Shown one piece after another: positions 42,817 to 51,641 of a DNA stretch of 64,000 bases (its first letter is position 1; each line of letters opens with the position of its first letter). This stretch comes from Prauserella shujinwangii (GTDB lineage Bacteria > Actinomycetota > Actinomycetes > Mycobacteriales > Pseudonocardiaceae). The notes under the pieces are model-generated. The model had not been told where the DNA came from, made no database searches, and saw only the letters and a list, made by a program, of their open reading frames with translations. A program made the translations under genes and the position numbers. The DNA is taken from contig NZ_PVNH01000010.1 of the NCBI RefSeq assembly GCF_003001955.1, positions 124,001-188,000 on the forward strand, written 5' to 3'.

Positions 42817-43749
42817 ATGGCACAGGGCACGACCGGCACGACGAGCGGCACAACGACGACCACAGCGAGCACGGCCACCGTGGACGACCAGCCGCCCGCC
42901 GCGGAGCCGCCGCGCAGGCCCGCGCTCTCGCCGTCGCGGGCGAGCGACTTCAAGCAGTGCCCGCTGCTCTACCGGTTCCGCGCGGTCGACCGGCTGCCCG
43001 AGGTGCCGACCAGGGAGCAGGTGCGCGGGACGCTGGTGCACTCGGTGCTGGAGCGGCTGTTCTCGCTGCCGCAGGCGGAACGCGTCCCCGGCCGGGCGAA
43101 GGAACTGTTGCGTCCGGTGTGGACGGAGTTGTCCTCCGGCCGTCCGGAGTGGACGGATTTGTTTCCCGGCGACGACCCCGGGGAGCTCCACGGCTGGCTG
43201 GAGTCCGCCGAGCGGCTCGTCGACGCGTACTTCCAGCTGGAGGACCCTCGGCGGCTCGACCCGGAGGCGTGCGAGCTGCACGTCGAGACCGAGCTCGGCT
43301 CCGGGGTGCTGCTGCGCGGTTACATCGACCGGCTCGACGTCGCGCCCACCGGTGAGATCCGCGTCGTGGACTACAAGACCGGCGCCGCACCCCGCCAGAT
43401 CGGCGAGGCCAAGGCGATGTTCCAGATGAAGTTCTACGCCGTGGTGCTGTGGCGGCTGCGCGGGGTGGTGCCGAAGCAGCTGAAGCTCATGTACCTCACC
43501 GACGGGCAGGCGCTGGCGTACACACCGGACGAGGCCGAGCTGGTCCGGTTCGAACGCACGCTGGAGGCCATCTGGCAGGCGATCCTGCGGGCGGGCCGCA
43601 CCGGGGACTTCCGGCCGAGCCCCAGCAAGCTGTGCGACTGGTGCAGTCACCAGTCGCGGTGCCCGTCGTTCGGTGGCACGCCGCCCGAGTACCCCGGCTG
43701 GCCCGAGCCCGACCCCGGGGACGAGTCCATCCTGGACCGGGCCGACTGA
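42817..43749 (+). CDS. RecB-family PD-(D/E)XK nuclease with probable Fe-S cluster
   Basis: Predicted 310 aa. The nuclease motifs are VHSVLERLF, GYIDRLDV, IRVVDYKTG (D-x-K core) and FQMKFYAVVLW, as in RecB C-terminal, Cas4 and AddB domains. Four cysteines, one in DFKQCPLLYRF before the domain and three in CDWCSHQSRCPSF after it, match the arrangement that binds a 4Fe-4S cluster in AddB and Cas4. This suggests a cluster-stabilised DNA exonuclease. It corresponds in position to mycobacterial Rv2119. No helicase or CRISPR gene is near. The ATG at 42817 is supported by the start-proximal -10; TTG 42787 is unlikely. Confidence 0.9.
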   Translation: MAQGTTGTTSGTTTTTASTATVDDQPPAAEPPRRPALSPSRASDFKQCPLLYRFRAVDRLPEVPTREQVRGTLVHSVLERLFSLPQAERVPGRAKELLRPVWTELSSGRPEWTDLFPGDDPGELHGWLESAERLVDAYFQLEDPRRLDPEACELHVETELGSGVLLRGYIDRLDVAPTGEIRVVDYKTGAAPRQIGEAKAMFQMKFYAVVLWRLRGVVPKQLKLMYLTDGQALAYTPDEAELVRFERTLEAIWQAILRAGRTGDFRPSPSKLCDWCSHQSRCPSFGGTPPEYPGWPEPDPGDESILDRAD

Positions 43750-43811
43750 GACGGCGTGGTGCTCCGGGGCCCGCCCTGAGTAGGGTGCCCGGGGACAGCG
43801 GGAGGAACAGC

Positions 43812-44588
43812 GTGGCCGATGCCTTCTACCTGCCTCTCGGCGAGGGGCGGTTCCAGCCGACCGGGCACACGGCGGGCCCTTGGACCCCGGAGGCACAGCA
43901 CTTCGGGCCGCCGTCGGCGCTGCTCGTGCGGGCGCTCGAGCAGGTTCCCGCCGAGCGTGCGGCGCTGCTGGGCAGGGTGACCGTCGAGATCCTCGGCCCC
44001 GCGCCGCTCACCGAGCTCACCGTCCGGGCCGGCCTGGAGCGTCCCGGCAGGTCCGTGGAGCTGCTCACCGCCGAGCTGGTGGCCGGCGGCCGGCCGGTGG
44101 CCAGGGCCTCGGCGTGGCGGCTCGCCACGTCCGACACCAGCGCGATCGTCACGGGCGCGGCCGAACCGCCGCCGTCGCCGGAGAGCTGTCCGGCCGCGGA
44201 GTGGCCCGCCGACTGGACCGGCGGCTACCTGCACGCGATGGACTGGCGGCTCGCCGCCGGCTCGGTGCTGGCGGCGGGCCCGGCGACCGTGTGGGCGCGG
44301 CAGCGGGTGGCCCTCGTCGACGGCGAGAAGCCGAGCCCCCTGCAGCGGTTGTGCACCGTCGCCGACTCCGGCAACGGCGTGTCCCACCGGCTCGACCCGC
44401 GTTCCTGGTGGTTCATCAACGCCGAGCTCACCGTGCACACCCACCGGGAACCGGTGGGCGAGTGGATCGGGCTGGACGCGGTGACGCTCGTCGGTCCGCA
44501 GGGGGTCGGCACGGCGACCAGCACCCTGCACGACACCGGCGGGCAGGTCGGCACCGGGACGCAGGCCCTGCTGGTGCGGCCCCGGTGA
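43812..44588 (+). CDS. TesB-like acyl-CoA thioesterase family protein
   Basis: Predicted 258 aa with two tandem hot-dog-like halves, as in TesB-type thioesterases: PTGHTAGPWTPEAQHFGPPS followed by ALLVRALE in the first, and LDPRSWWFINAELTVHTHRE, GEWIGLDAVTLVGPQGVGTA and STLHDTGGQVGTGTQALLV in the second. The C-terminal D-T-G-Q pattern resembles the catalytic set of TesB. It would hydrolyse an acyl-CoA, with chain length unknown. The GTG has GGGAGGA 7 nt upstream. It is 62 bp downstream of the nuclease gene and may be co-transcribed. Confidence 0.82.
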   Translation: MADAFYLPLGEGRFQPTGHTAGPWTPEAQHFGPPSALLVRALEQVPAERAALLGRVTVEILGPAPLTELTVRAGLERPGRSVELLTAELVAGGRPVARASAWRLATSDTSAIVTGAAEPPPSPESCPAAEWPADWTGGYLHAMDWRLAAGSVLAAGPATVWARQRVALVDGEKPSPLQRLCTVADSGNGVSHRLDPRSWWFINAELTVHTHREPVGEWIGLDAVTLVGPQGVGTATSTLHDTGGQVGTGTQALLVRPR

Positions 44589-44694
44589 CCGGCGGCACGG
44601 ACCGCGGCCGAACACACGCGGCGAGCTACCGGCGCACCCGGCGCTGATCTACTAGCCTGCTTGCCAAACCACGAGACTCGGGAGCTGGCGCAGA

Positions 44695-45621
44695 GTGCAG
44701 ATCACCTCGGTGGTCAACCAGAAAGGCGGGGTCGGCAAGACCTCGCTCAGTGTCGGCGCCGCGGCCGCGCTCGCCGAGCGCGGCCGCCGGGTGCTGCTCA
44801 TCGACCTCGACCCGCAGGGCCACGCCACCACCGAGCTGCTCGGGATGGCGGAGGCGCCGCCGGAGGCGCCGAGCCTGGCCAAGGCGCTGACGAAGACGTG
44901 GAAGGGACCGGTCGAGGACCTCATCGTGCCGCACCGGCGCAGCAACGTCGGCGCGGGCGGAGCCTTCGACGTCATCCCGACCTCGCCCGGCATGTTCGAC
45001 CTGATCCGCAGGCTCGACCAGTTCCGGGTACCCGGCTGGCAGCTGGCCCGGGTGATCCAGTTCGCCAACTACGACCACGTGATCATCGACTGCCCGCCCG
45101 CACTCGACGTGCTCACCAACAACGCGCTGATGGCCACCGACGGCATCCTGATCCCGGTGCAGCCGGACCGGACCAGCATCCGCGCGCTGCGGCTCATGCG
45201 GGAACAGATCTCCTACCTCGAGGCGGCGGTGAACCGCCCGCCGATCACCTACTACGGGCTGGTTCCCGGGCTCTACCGCAGGCCCATCTCCGCGTACGCG
45301 GCCGCGGCGCTGCGGGAGCTGCAGGACTTCGGCATCCCCGTACTGGCGCATCTCCCCCTCGGCGTGGTGATGAACGAGGCGGCCGCGCGGGGGATGCCGG
45401 TCACCACGTTCGCGCCGGAGACCGTGCACGCCGTGGCGTTCCGGCAGATCGCCGACGTCCTCGACGCCGCGGGCGGGCAGCGCGCCGATCCCCCGCCGCC
45501 GGAGCAGGACTTCGTGTTCGAGGACTTCATCGCCGACGTCTCCGACGCCCGGTCGGCCAACGACAACGGCGCCCGCCGCAAGCTGTACGACCTGATGCCG
45601 AAACGTCCCCGGTCCCGCTGA
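44695..45621 (+). CDS. ParA-like P-loop ATPase
   Basis: Predicted 308 aa. It begins QITSVVNQKGGVGKTSLSVG (deviant Walker A with both Lys), then LIDLDPQGHATTELLG and YDHVIIDCPPALDVLTNNAL. This is the chromosome/plasmid-partition ATPase fold, which uses ATP-driven DNA binding to position cargo. There is no adjacent parB-like gene and no N-terminal HTH, so it is an orphan ParA; candidates for its role include polar protein positioning. The C-terminal tail of about 45 residues is acidic and then basic. The start GTG has GGGAG 10 nt upstream. Confidence 0.88.
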   Translation: MQITSVVNQKGGVGKTSLSVGAAAALAERGRRVLLIDLDPQGHATTELLGMAEAPPEAPSLAKALTKTWKGPVEDLIVPHRRSNVGAGGAFDVIPTSPGMFDLIRRLDQFRVPGWQLARVIQFANYDHVIIDCPPALDVLTNNALMATDGILIPVQPDRTSIRALRLMREQISYLEAAVNRPPITYYGLVPGLYRRPISAYAAAALRELQDFGIPVLAHLPLGVVMNEAAARGMPVTTFAPETVHAVAFRQIADVLDAAGGQRADPPPPEQDFVFEDFIADVSDARSANDNGARRKLYDLMPKRPRSR

Positions 45622-45627
45622 CCCGCC

Positions 45628-46572
45628 TCACGAGCCGAGCACTGCGGCGATCAGCGACAGCATGCCCATCGACACCAGCGTCGAGAGCAGCACGCAGTCG
45701 CGGACGAAACGCACGTCGACCCCGTAGCGGCTGGCCGCGATGAACACGTTCTGCGCGGTGGGCAGCGCGGAGCACAGCACCGCGGCCAGCAGCGCGGGCC
45801 GGGGCAGGTCCACGAGCGACCCGATCCCGAACGCCACGGCGGGCTGCACCACGGACTTCAGCGTCACCACGAGCGCCCGCTCGGCGCGGCGCGGCTCGCC
45901 GGTGTCGCCGGGCAGGCCGAGCTGCCTGCCGCCCGCGGCCAGCGACATCCCGAGCACCAGCAGCGCCACCGCCACGCCCGCGTCACCGAGCGTGTGGATC
46001 GGGCGCAACACCACCTCGGGCGGGCGCAGGCCGGTCGTGCCGACGAGCACGCCGAGCACGGACGCCGCGATGATCGGGTTGCGCACCGGCAGCAGGAGCA
46101 GGGTCCGCCAGCGTCCGGCACCGTCGCGCGGCCTGCCGGTCTCCAGCAGCGCGAGCATGGCGGGCATCATCACCAGCGTCTGCAGCAGCAGGACGGCGAC
46201 GATGAACGACGCGTCACCCAGCACGGTCAGCACCACGGGAATGCCGAGGTTGGCCGCGTTGATGTAGCAGGCGGCCATACCGGACACGGTGCGCTCGGCG
46301 AGGCCCCGCCGGAACACCGCCCACGACGCCGCGAGCCCGATCAGCCCGGTGACGGCGGTGGCGCAGGCGAACGCGATCAGGCCGGGGTTGAGCAGCGCCG
46401 AGAAGGGGGTGTCGATCAGGGTGCTGAACAGCACCGCGGGCATCGCCACGGTGAAGGCGAACCTGGTCAGCACCGTGTCGGCTCGCTCACCGAGCACGGC
46501 GAACCGGCTGAGCAGGTAGCCGAGTCCGGTGAGCGACCAGATGGGAGCGAAGGCGACGAGCGCCCCGGTCAC
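45628..46572 (-). CDS. AEC-family (auxin efflux carrier-like) transporter
   Basis: Predicted 314 aa integral membrane protein with about ten hydrophobic segments in two five-helix halves. Characteristic pieces are [15 protein letters not shown] at the start, [32 protein letters not shown] (the conserved N-x-G-x-P crossover) and [20 protein letters not shown]. Bacterial members export organic acids such as malate or malonate. The GTG start overlaps the hisG stop (GTGA), so it is translated as part of hisE-hisG-AEC. A link to histidine biosynthesis is not known. Confidence 0.88.
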   Translation of the reverse strand: MTGALVAFAPIWSLTGLGYLLSRFAVLGERADTVLTRFAFTVAMPAVLFSTLIDTPFSALLNPGLIAFACATAVTGLIGLAASWAVFRRGLAERTVSGMAACYINAANLGIPVVLTVLGDASFIVAVLLLQTLVMMPAMLALLETGRPRDGAGRWRTLLLLPVRNPIIAASVLGVLVGTTGLRPPEVVLRPIHTLGDAGVAVALLVLGMSLAAGGRQLGLPGDTGEPRRAERALVVTLKSVVQPAVAFGIGSLVDLPRPALLAAVLCSALPTAQNVFIAASRYGVDVRFVRDCVLLSTLVSMGMLSLIAAVLGS

Positions 46573-47414
46573 AGCCGGCAGGAGCGGATGTCCGAGGCCA
46601 GCACGGCGCGGGCACCCGCCGCGGCGAGCTCGTCCATGATGGAGTTCGCCTCCTTGCGCGGCACCATGGCGCGCACCGCCACCCAGTCCGGGTCGGCGAG
46701 CGGGGCGACGGTCGGGGACTCCAGGCCCGGGGTGATGGCGATGGCCTTGTCCAGCAGCTCCCGCGGGCAGTCGTAGTCCAGCATGAGGTACTGCTGCGCG
46801 AACACGACGCCCTGCAGGCGGGCCGCGAGCTGCGCCCGGCCCCGGTCGTCGCCTGAGCCCGCCCGGTGCACCAGCACGGCCTCGGAGACGCAGATCGGGT
46901 CACCGAACGCGACCAGGTCGTGCTGGCGCAGCGTGCGCCCGGAACCGACCACGTCGGCGATGGCGTCCGCGACACCCAGCTGCACCGAGATCTCCACCGC
47001 CCCGTCGAGGCGGATCACCTCCGCGTCGACGCCGTGCCGGTCGAGGTCGTCGCGCACCAGCCTCGGGTAGGACGTCGCGAGCCGCCTGCCGCGCAGGTCG
47101 GCGACCGTCCACTCCCGCCCGGCGGGCGCGGCATAGCGGAAGGTGGATCCGCCGAAGCCCAGCGACAGCGTCTCCTCGACGGGGGCGCCGGAGTCGATCG
47201 CGAGGTCACGGCCGGTGATGCCGAGGTCCAGCTCCCCCGAGCCGACGTAGATGGGGATGTCCTTGGGCCGCAGGAAGAAGAACTCGACCTCGTTGACGGG
47301 GTCGAGCACCGTTAGGTCGCGCTGCTCGTGCCGCTGCCGGTAGCCCGCCTCGCTGAGCATCTCCGAAGCCGGGCCCGCCAGCGCGCCCTTGTTCGGCACC
47401 GCGACTCGCAGCAT
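46569..47414 (-). CDS. hisG: ATP phosphoribosyltransferase (long form)
   Basis: Predicted 281 aa. It catalyses the first, feedback-controlled step of histidine biosynthesis, joining ATP and PRPP. The N-terminus [39 protein letters not shown] and [20 protein letters not shown] belong to the catalytic domain; the last 75 residues form the ACT-like regulatory domain of the long form, so HisZ is not needed. The ATG follows hisE by 29 bp. The stop overlaps the transporter start. Confidence 0.96.
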   Translation of the reverse strand: MLRVAVPNKGALAGPASEMLSEAGYRQRHEQRDLTVLDPVNEVEFFFLRPKDIPIYVGSGELDLGITGRDLAIDSGAPVEETLSLGFGGSTFRYAAPAGREWTVADLRGRRLATSYPRLVRDDLDRHGVDAEVIRLDGAVEISVQLGVADAIADVVGSGRTLRQHDLVAFGDPICVSEAVLVHRAGSGDDRGRAQLAARLQGVVFAQQYLMLDYDCPRELLDKAIAITPGLESPTVAPLADPDWVAVRAMVPRKEANSIMDELAAAGARAVLASDIRSCRL

Positions 47415-47443
47415 CTCCACTCCTCCCTCACGCGGCCCCGTGG

Positions 47444-47725
47444 TCACAGGTACCGGTACACGTCCTCGATCGACACTCCCCTGCCCAGCATCAGCACCTG
47501 GATGCGGTAGAGCAGCTGCGAGATCTCCTCGGCGAGCCGCTCGTCGGACTCGTGCTCGGCCGCGATCCACACCTCGCCCGCCTCCTCGAGCACCTTCTTG
47601 CCCTGGGCGTGCACCCCCGCGTCGAGGGCGGCGACCGTGCCGGACTCCGGCGGGCGGGTACGGGCGCGTTCGGCGAGCTCGGCGTACAGCTCATCGAAGG
47701 TCTTCACGGCGCTGAATCCTTCCAT
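47444..47725 (-). CDS. hisE: Phosphoribosyl-ATP pyrophosphatase
   Basis: Predicted 93 aa MazG-like enzyme that hydrolyses phosphoribosyl-ATP in the second step of histidine synthesis. The helical core [35 protein letters not shown] and [19 protein letters not shown] contains the E-x2-E-x12-E-x-x-D-type metal ligands. It is transcribed with hisG. The ATG at 47725 is kept, though GTG 47707 has a better ribosome-binding site (GGAAGG, 10 nt upstream) and gives an 87-residue protein. Confidence 0.95.
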   Translation of the reverse strand: MEGFSAVKTFDELYAELAERARTRPPESGTVAALDAGVHAQGKKVLEEAGEVWIAAEHESDERLAEEISQLLYRIQVLMLGRGVSIEDVYRYL

Positions 47726-47889
47726 CCGCCCTCGGCCCCCCGCAGGTCGGCCTCCCCCGCTGCGCCCTGGGTCACGCCCGCCCCCGCCACGGGACGATCT
47801 TTCGGCGGTTGACTTGCCCCCGCGATTCCATTTGGCTTCGTTCAGCCACCGGTGTGGCCGTGCCGGTGGGAGAACCGGAAGGTGGTGAC

Positions 47890-48651
47890 ATGGCGAGCCG
47901 GAAGCTGGAGATCGCCCTGCCGCGGCACAAGGCGGAGTTCGACCAGGACTCCGAGTACTGCTCGGTGCTGCTCGACGGAACGTGGCAGACGATTCGCTTC
48001 CACGACTACGACCGGATCTTCGCGGTACCCGGCCTCTACGAGCAGCTGTTCCACGACATCCTCGACTGCCGGTCACCCGACGTGATCGGCAAGCTGTTGA
48101 AGGAGGAGACCCAGCGGGCCGGCGTGGCCACGTCCGCCCTGCGCGTGCTCGACCTCGGCGCGGGCAACGGTCTCGTCGGCGAACAGCTCCGCGCGGTGGG
48201 CGTGGGTCACCTGGTGGGCGCCGACATCCTGCCGCGGGCGCGGGAGGCGGCGCTGCGGGACCGGCCCGAGGTGTACGACGCCTACCACGTGCTCGACCTG
48301 ACCGGCCTCACCCCGGAACAGGAGCGCACGCTCACCGCGAGCAGCTTCAACGCGCTGGCCTGCGTGGCCGCGCTCGGCTACGGCGACATCCCGCCCGCGG
48401 CGTTCCGCGCGGCGTTCAACGTCGTCGCCGACGGCGGGTGGATCGCGTTCACGATCAAGGACCGCTTCCTGTCCGCCGAGGACACCTCGGGTTTCGCCGA
48501 GCTCGTGCGGCGCTGCCGCGAGACGGGCGTGCTGGAGGTCCGGGCGTCCGAGCGCTACCGGCACCGGCTGGCCGTGACCGGCGACCCGCTGCACTACGTC
48601 GCGCTGGTCGGCACCAAACGAGCCGACATCCCGCCGGACCTACTGCCCTAG
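47890..48651 (+). CDS. SAM-dependent methyltransferase-like protein
   Basis: Predicted 253 aa class I methyltransferase fold. The glycine-rich SAM-binding loop is [15 protein letters not shown], followed by the acidic strand end in VGADILP and the motif [14 protein letters not shown]. About 85 residues precede the Rossmann domain. Substrate is unknown. The ATG at 47890 has GGAAGGTGG just upstream. It is divergent from hisE and convergent with TetR at 48707. Confidence 0.85.
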   Translation: MASRKLEIALPRHKAEFDQDSEYCSVLLDGTWQTIRFHDYDRIFAVPGLYEQLFHDILDCRSPDVIGKLLKEETQRAGVATSALRVLDLGAGNGLVGEQLRAVGVGHLVGADILPRAREAALRDRPEVYDAYHVLDLTGLTPEQERTLTASSFNALACVAALGYGDIPPAAFRAAFNVVADGGWIAFTIKDRFLSAEDTSGFAELVRRCRETGVLEVRASERYRHRLAVTGDPLHYVALVGTKRADIPPDLLP

Positions 48652-48670
48652 CCGCACGCTCGCGCGGCAC

Positions 48671-48705
48671 CGGCCGGGCCGGGCGGCCCGGTTCCGGCCC
48701 GGCCG
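48671..48705. terminator. Bidirectional hairpin terminator
   Basis: CGGCCGGGCCGG and its reverse complement form a perfect 12-bp stem around an 11-nt loop. It lies between the convergent methyltransferase and TetR stops, separated from the latter by 1 bp. Confidence 0.7.
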
Positions 48706-48706
48706 C

Positions 48707-49381
48707 TCAGCGCCAGTGCTCGCGCTGCCGCCGCAGTCCGTCGAGGATCAGGCCGAGTCCGATGTCGAACTCCTCCGGATAGGCGTAACCGGGGTCCAGC
48801 GCGAGACCGCTGATCATCTCGGTCAGGTGCGGGAACTCGTCGCGGGGCAGCTGCTCCAGGATGGAACCCGCCACGTCCCCGAGTCCGGCGGAGGAGCCGA
48901 AGGGCAGGCTGAGTTCCTGGAGGGTGAACCCGTAGACGTAGCTGTCCAGCACCGCGATCGCGTGTGCCGCACCCGCGATCGAGAACCCCGCCGACCGCAG
49001 GCAGCCGAGGACCGCGTCGTGGTGGCGGAGGGTGGCATGCCCGGGGTTCTTCCGTGAGTCCAGCAGGCTGATCGCCCAGGGATGGCGGGTCAGCGCGCCA
49101 CGCATCGAGACGGCCCGCCGCCGCATCGCGGCCTGCCAGTCGAGGCCACCCGCCGGAAGCTCGATCTCGCCGAACACGAGGTCGACCATGCCGTCGAGGA
49201 TCACGTCCTTGTTCCGGAAGTGGTGGTACAGCGACATGGCCTCGACGCCGAGCCGCGTGGCGAGCCTGCGCATGCTCAGCGCTCCGGTGCCGGCCTCGTC
49301 CGCCAGCGCGACCGCCGCGCGCAGGACCTTCTCCCTGCTGAGCGGCTCACGACGGGGCGGTCCGGTCGGTTCCGGGGGCAC
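48707..49381 (-). CDS. TetR-family regulator (TetR_C-type ligand domain)
   Basis: Predicted 224 aa. The HTH is LSREKVLRAAVALADEAGTG with LSMRRLATRLGVEAMSLYHH and FRNKDVILDGMVDLV; this and the C-terminal domain (DSYVYGFTLQELSLPF) resemble the TetR repressor proper, whose members sense drugs or small aromatics. It is divergent from an NmrA-like gene and probably represses it through the palindromic site in between. GTG start. Confidence 0.9.
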   Translation of the reverse strand: MPPEPTGPPRREPLSREKVLRAAVALADEAGTGALSMRRLATRLGVEAMSLYHHFRNKDVILDGMVDLVFGEIELPAGGLDWQAAMRRRAVSMRGALTRHPWAISLLDSRKNPGHATLRHHDAVLGCLRSAGFSIAGAAHAIAVLDSYVYGFTLQELSLPFGSSAGLGDVAGSILEQLPRDEFPHLTEMISGLALDPGYAYPEEFDIGLGLILDGLRRQREHWR

Positions 49382-49411
49382 GGAAATCCTCCTGTCCGGG
49401 GTGGGCGGGAC

Positions 49412-49446
49412 TTGACAACCTTACATCGCAAGGCTGTACCTTACAG
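49412..49446. promoter_or_regulatory. Promoter/operator between TetR and NmrA-like genes
   Basis: TTGACA at 49412-49417 is a good -35 reading toward the NmrA-like gene. Downstream, CTGTACCTTACAG (49434-49446) is a 5-bp inverted repeat with a 3-nt centre, and CCTTACA occurs twice as a direct repeat. A TetR dimer bound there would cover the -10 region. Confidence 0.5.
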
Positions 49447-49478
49447 CATAAGAGAGCGGTGCGTCCGGAGGAGTGGGT

Positions 49479-50213
49479 GTGGAACCAAGCGGCGTGGACG
49501 GAACGGGGCTGCCCGGTGCGGGCAAGCGGGTGTGTGTCGTCGGTGCGTCCGGGAAGCTCGGGCAGTACCTGGTGCGGCACGCCCTGGACCGCGGGTACGA
49601 GGTCGTGGGCGTCTGCCGGGAGCGGAGCGTGCCCAAGCTCGCCGGGTTCGAGGGGCGGATCACGGTGATTCCCGGAGCGACCGACGACCCTGCGGTGATC
49701 GCGCGGGCGGTGCGCGGCTGCGACGCCGTGCTCACGGTGCTGGTGCCGTGGGGACGGAACCACTACTCCTCCGGAACGGCGCAGGCCGTGCTCGACCACG
49801 CCCGCCCGGGCGCCCGGCTGGTGTTCTCCTGCGGCTGGCACATCACCCGCGACGGGAAGGACGAGTACACCCGCCGGTTCCGGCTGTACGCGGCCGTGTT
49901 CGGGCGGCTGGCGAAGCTCGCCCGGGTGGTGGACGTCGACGACCAGGTGGAGGCGTGCCGGAGGGTCTTCGCCAGCGACACCCGGTGGACGGTCGTGCGG
50001 GGCAGCGACCTGGAGGAGGGCGACAGCGAGGGCCTGCCGGTGTGGAGCCGGCACGTGGGCGATCCCGTCCTCGCGAGCAACCGGACCCGGCGGGTGGACT
50101 ACGCCCTGTTCATGGTCGAGGCGGTGGAGAACGACGCCCTCGTGCACGAGGCCCCGGCCATCGTCGGCAGGCTCACCCCCTCGGCCCGCGCGCACGCGGG
50201 CGGCGCGGCGTGA
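49479..50213 (+). CDS. NmrA-like NAD(P)-binding protein
   Basis: Predicted 244 aa. The dinucleotide-binding motif is VCVVGASGKLGQYLVRHAL, then VVGVCRERSVPK and AVLTVLVPWGRNHYSSG. The active-site Tyr-x3-Lys of classical SDRs is not obvious, so it may be a sensor or a reductase of unknown substrate. The GTG at 49479 is preferred over GTG 49473 because GGAGG lies 7 nt before it but directly abuts the other. Its stop overlaps the DUF4386 start (GTGA), so the two form one TetR-controlled operon. Confidence 0.82.
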   Translation: MEPSGVDGTGLPGAGKRVCVVGASGKLGQYLVRHALDRGYEVVGVCRERSVPKLAGFEGRITVIPGATDDPAVIARAVRGCDAVLTVLVPWGRNHYSSGTAQAVLDHARPGARLVFSCGWHITRDGKDEYTRRFRLYAAVFGRLAKLARVVDVDDQVEACRRVFASDTRWTVVRGSDLEEGDSEGLPVWSRHVGDPVLASNRTRRVDYALFMVEAVENDALVHEAPAIVGRLTPSARAHAGGAA

Positions 50214-50938
50214 CCGCGCCCGCCGGTGTCCCCGGCGGCCGGACCGGCCCCGCACCGAGGACCCTGGCGAGGATCGCGGGCGTCCTGTACCTGGCCGTCG
50301 CCGTGCTCACCGTGTTCGCCGGGCTGGTGAACCGGCACCTCGCCGAGGCGGGCGGCGCCGGCGCGCCGCTCACCCTGTTCCGTCTCGGTTTCGTCAGCGA
50401 ACTGGGGGGAGCCATCGCTTTCCTCGCGACGGGGATGGCCCTCTACCTGCTGTTCGAGCACGTCGACCGAAGGGTGGCCGCCGTCATGGTCACCTTCGTC
50501 GCGGTCAGCGTCGCGATGCAGAGCCTGAACCTGCTCAACCACTACGCGGTGCTGACGGTCGCCGGCGGGCAGGGCCCCGCCGGGGCCTTCGGCCCGGCAG
50601 CTGCCGACCGGCTGACGGCGCTGTTCGCGGACCTGTACCACCACGGGTACCTCATCGCCCAGACGTACTTCGGCCTGTGGCTGCTGCCGCTGGCCTACCT
50701 CGTCGTCCGGTCGGGCTACCTTCCCCGGGTGCTGGGTGTCCTGCTGGTGATCGGCTGCACCGGCCACCTGACGGACGTGTGCACACGCTTCCTCGCCCCC
50801 GCCCTCGGCGCGACGATCTCGCCGTTCGCCATGACCCCCGCCGCGATCGCGGAGCTGGCCTTCATCGGGTGGCTGCTGATCAAGGCCGTGCGAGTCGCCG
50901 AACCCGGCATCCCGACGAGGTACGGCGCCCCGGCCTAG
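50210..50938 (+). CDS. DUF4386-domain membrane protein
   Basis: Predicted 242 aa with about six transmembrane helices. The DUF4386 pattern is visible in ARIAGVLYLAVAVLTVFAGL, LFRLGFVSELGGAIAFLATG, LFADLYHHGYLIAQTYFGLW and LPRVLGVLLVIGCTGHL. No biochemical role is established for the family. It is translationally coupled to the NmrA-like gene by a 4-nt overlap. Its stop codon shares the bases CTAG with the convergent HAD gene stop. Confidence 0.85.
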   Translation: MTAPAGVPGGRTGPAPRTLARIAGVLYLAVAVLTVFAGLVNRHLAEAGGAGAPLTLFRLGFVSELGGAIAFLATGMALYLLFEHVDRRVAAVMVTFVAVSVAMQSLNLLNHYAVLTVAGGQGPAGAFGPAAADRLTALFADLYHHGYLIAQTYFGLWLLPLAYLVVRSGYLPRVLGVLLVIGCTGHLTDVCTRFLAPALGATISPFAMTPAAIAELAFIGWLLIKAVRVAEPGIPTRYGAPA

Positions 50939-51621
50939 CCGGTGCCCAGCAGCTCGGCCAGCGTGCGCCCGTCCACGCCGACCAGCGACGAGCGGAACGC
51001 GCGCCGCTCGCCGGGTTCGACCGGCACCTCGCCCGGCACGACGAGCACGGTGCAGCCCGCCGCGACGGCGGACTCGGCACCGGGCGGGGAGTCCTCGACG
51101 GCGACACAGCGCTCGGGGTCGGCACCGAGCAGCCGGGCCGCCCGCAGGTACGGCTCGGGGTGCGGTTTGTTCAGCCCGTCCACCTCGTCGCCGCACACGG
51201 TGATGTCGAAGAACTCGCGGCCGATCGTGTCGAGCGCCAGTTCGGTCAGCGACCGCTCGGTGGAGGTGACGAGTGCCGACGTGATGCCCGCCGAGCGCAC
51301 GGCGGTGAGGGCCTCGCGGGCACCGGGCCGCCAGGGCAGCTCGTCGGTGAACAGCGCGGCCGTGCGGTCCCTGATCCACTGCCCCACCTCGCGCACGGCG
51401 GCCGCCGTGACGGCCCGGTCCGTGACGGCGAGCAGGTACCGGGCGGTGCTGTCCATGTTGGACCCCACCAGGGTGCCCCGCTGCTCCTCGGTCAGCTCGC
51501 CGCCCAGCCACGTCGCGGCCTCGTAGAGGGCGATGTCCCAGAGCTTCTCGCTGTCGACGAGCGTGCCGTCCATGTCCCACAGAACGGCGGCCAGTCCGTC
51601 CACACCGGACGCTCGTGTCAC
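50935..51621 (-). CDS. HAD-superfamily phosphatase (beta-phosphoglucomutase-like)
   Basis: Predicted 228 aa. Motif I is VLWDMDGTLVDSEKLW, motif II ALVTSTERSLTE, motif III near LNKPHPEPYL and motif IV CVAVEDSPPGAESAVAAG. It resembles phosphoglycolate phosphatase/beta-phosphoglucomutase-type enzymes with a helical cap at residues about 20-85. Substrate unknown. The GTG has GAGGAGAG upstream; it follows metH by 20 bp and is likely co-transcribed. The stop overlaps the DUF4386 stop on the other strand. Confidence 0.88.
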   Translation of the reverse strand: MTRASGVDGLAAVLWDMDGTLVDSEKLWDIALYEAATWLGGELTEEQRGTLVGSNMDSTARYLLAVTDRAVTAAAVREVGQWIRDRTAALFTDELPWRPGAREALTAVRSAGITSALVTSTERSLTELALDTIGREFFDITVCGDEVDGLNKPHPEPYLRAARLLGADPERCVAVEDSPPGAESAVAAGCTVLVVPGEVPVEPGERRAFRSSLVGVDGRTLAELLGTG

Positions 51622-51641
51622 GTGTCTCTCCTCGCGGGTGC

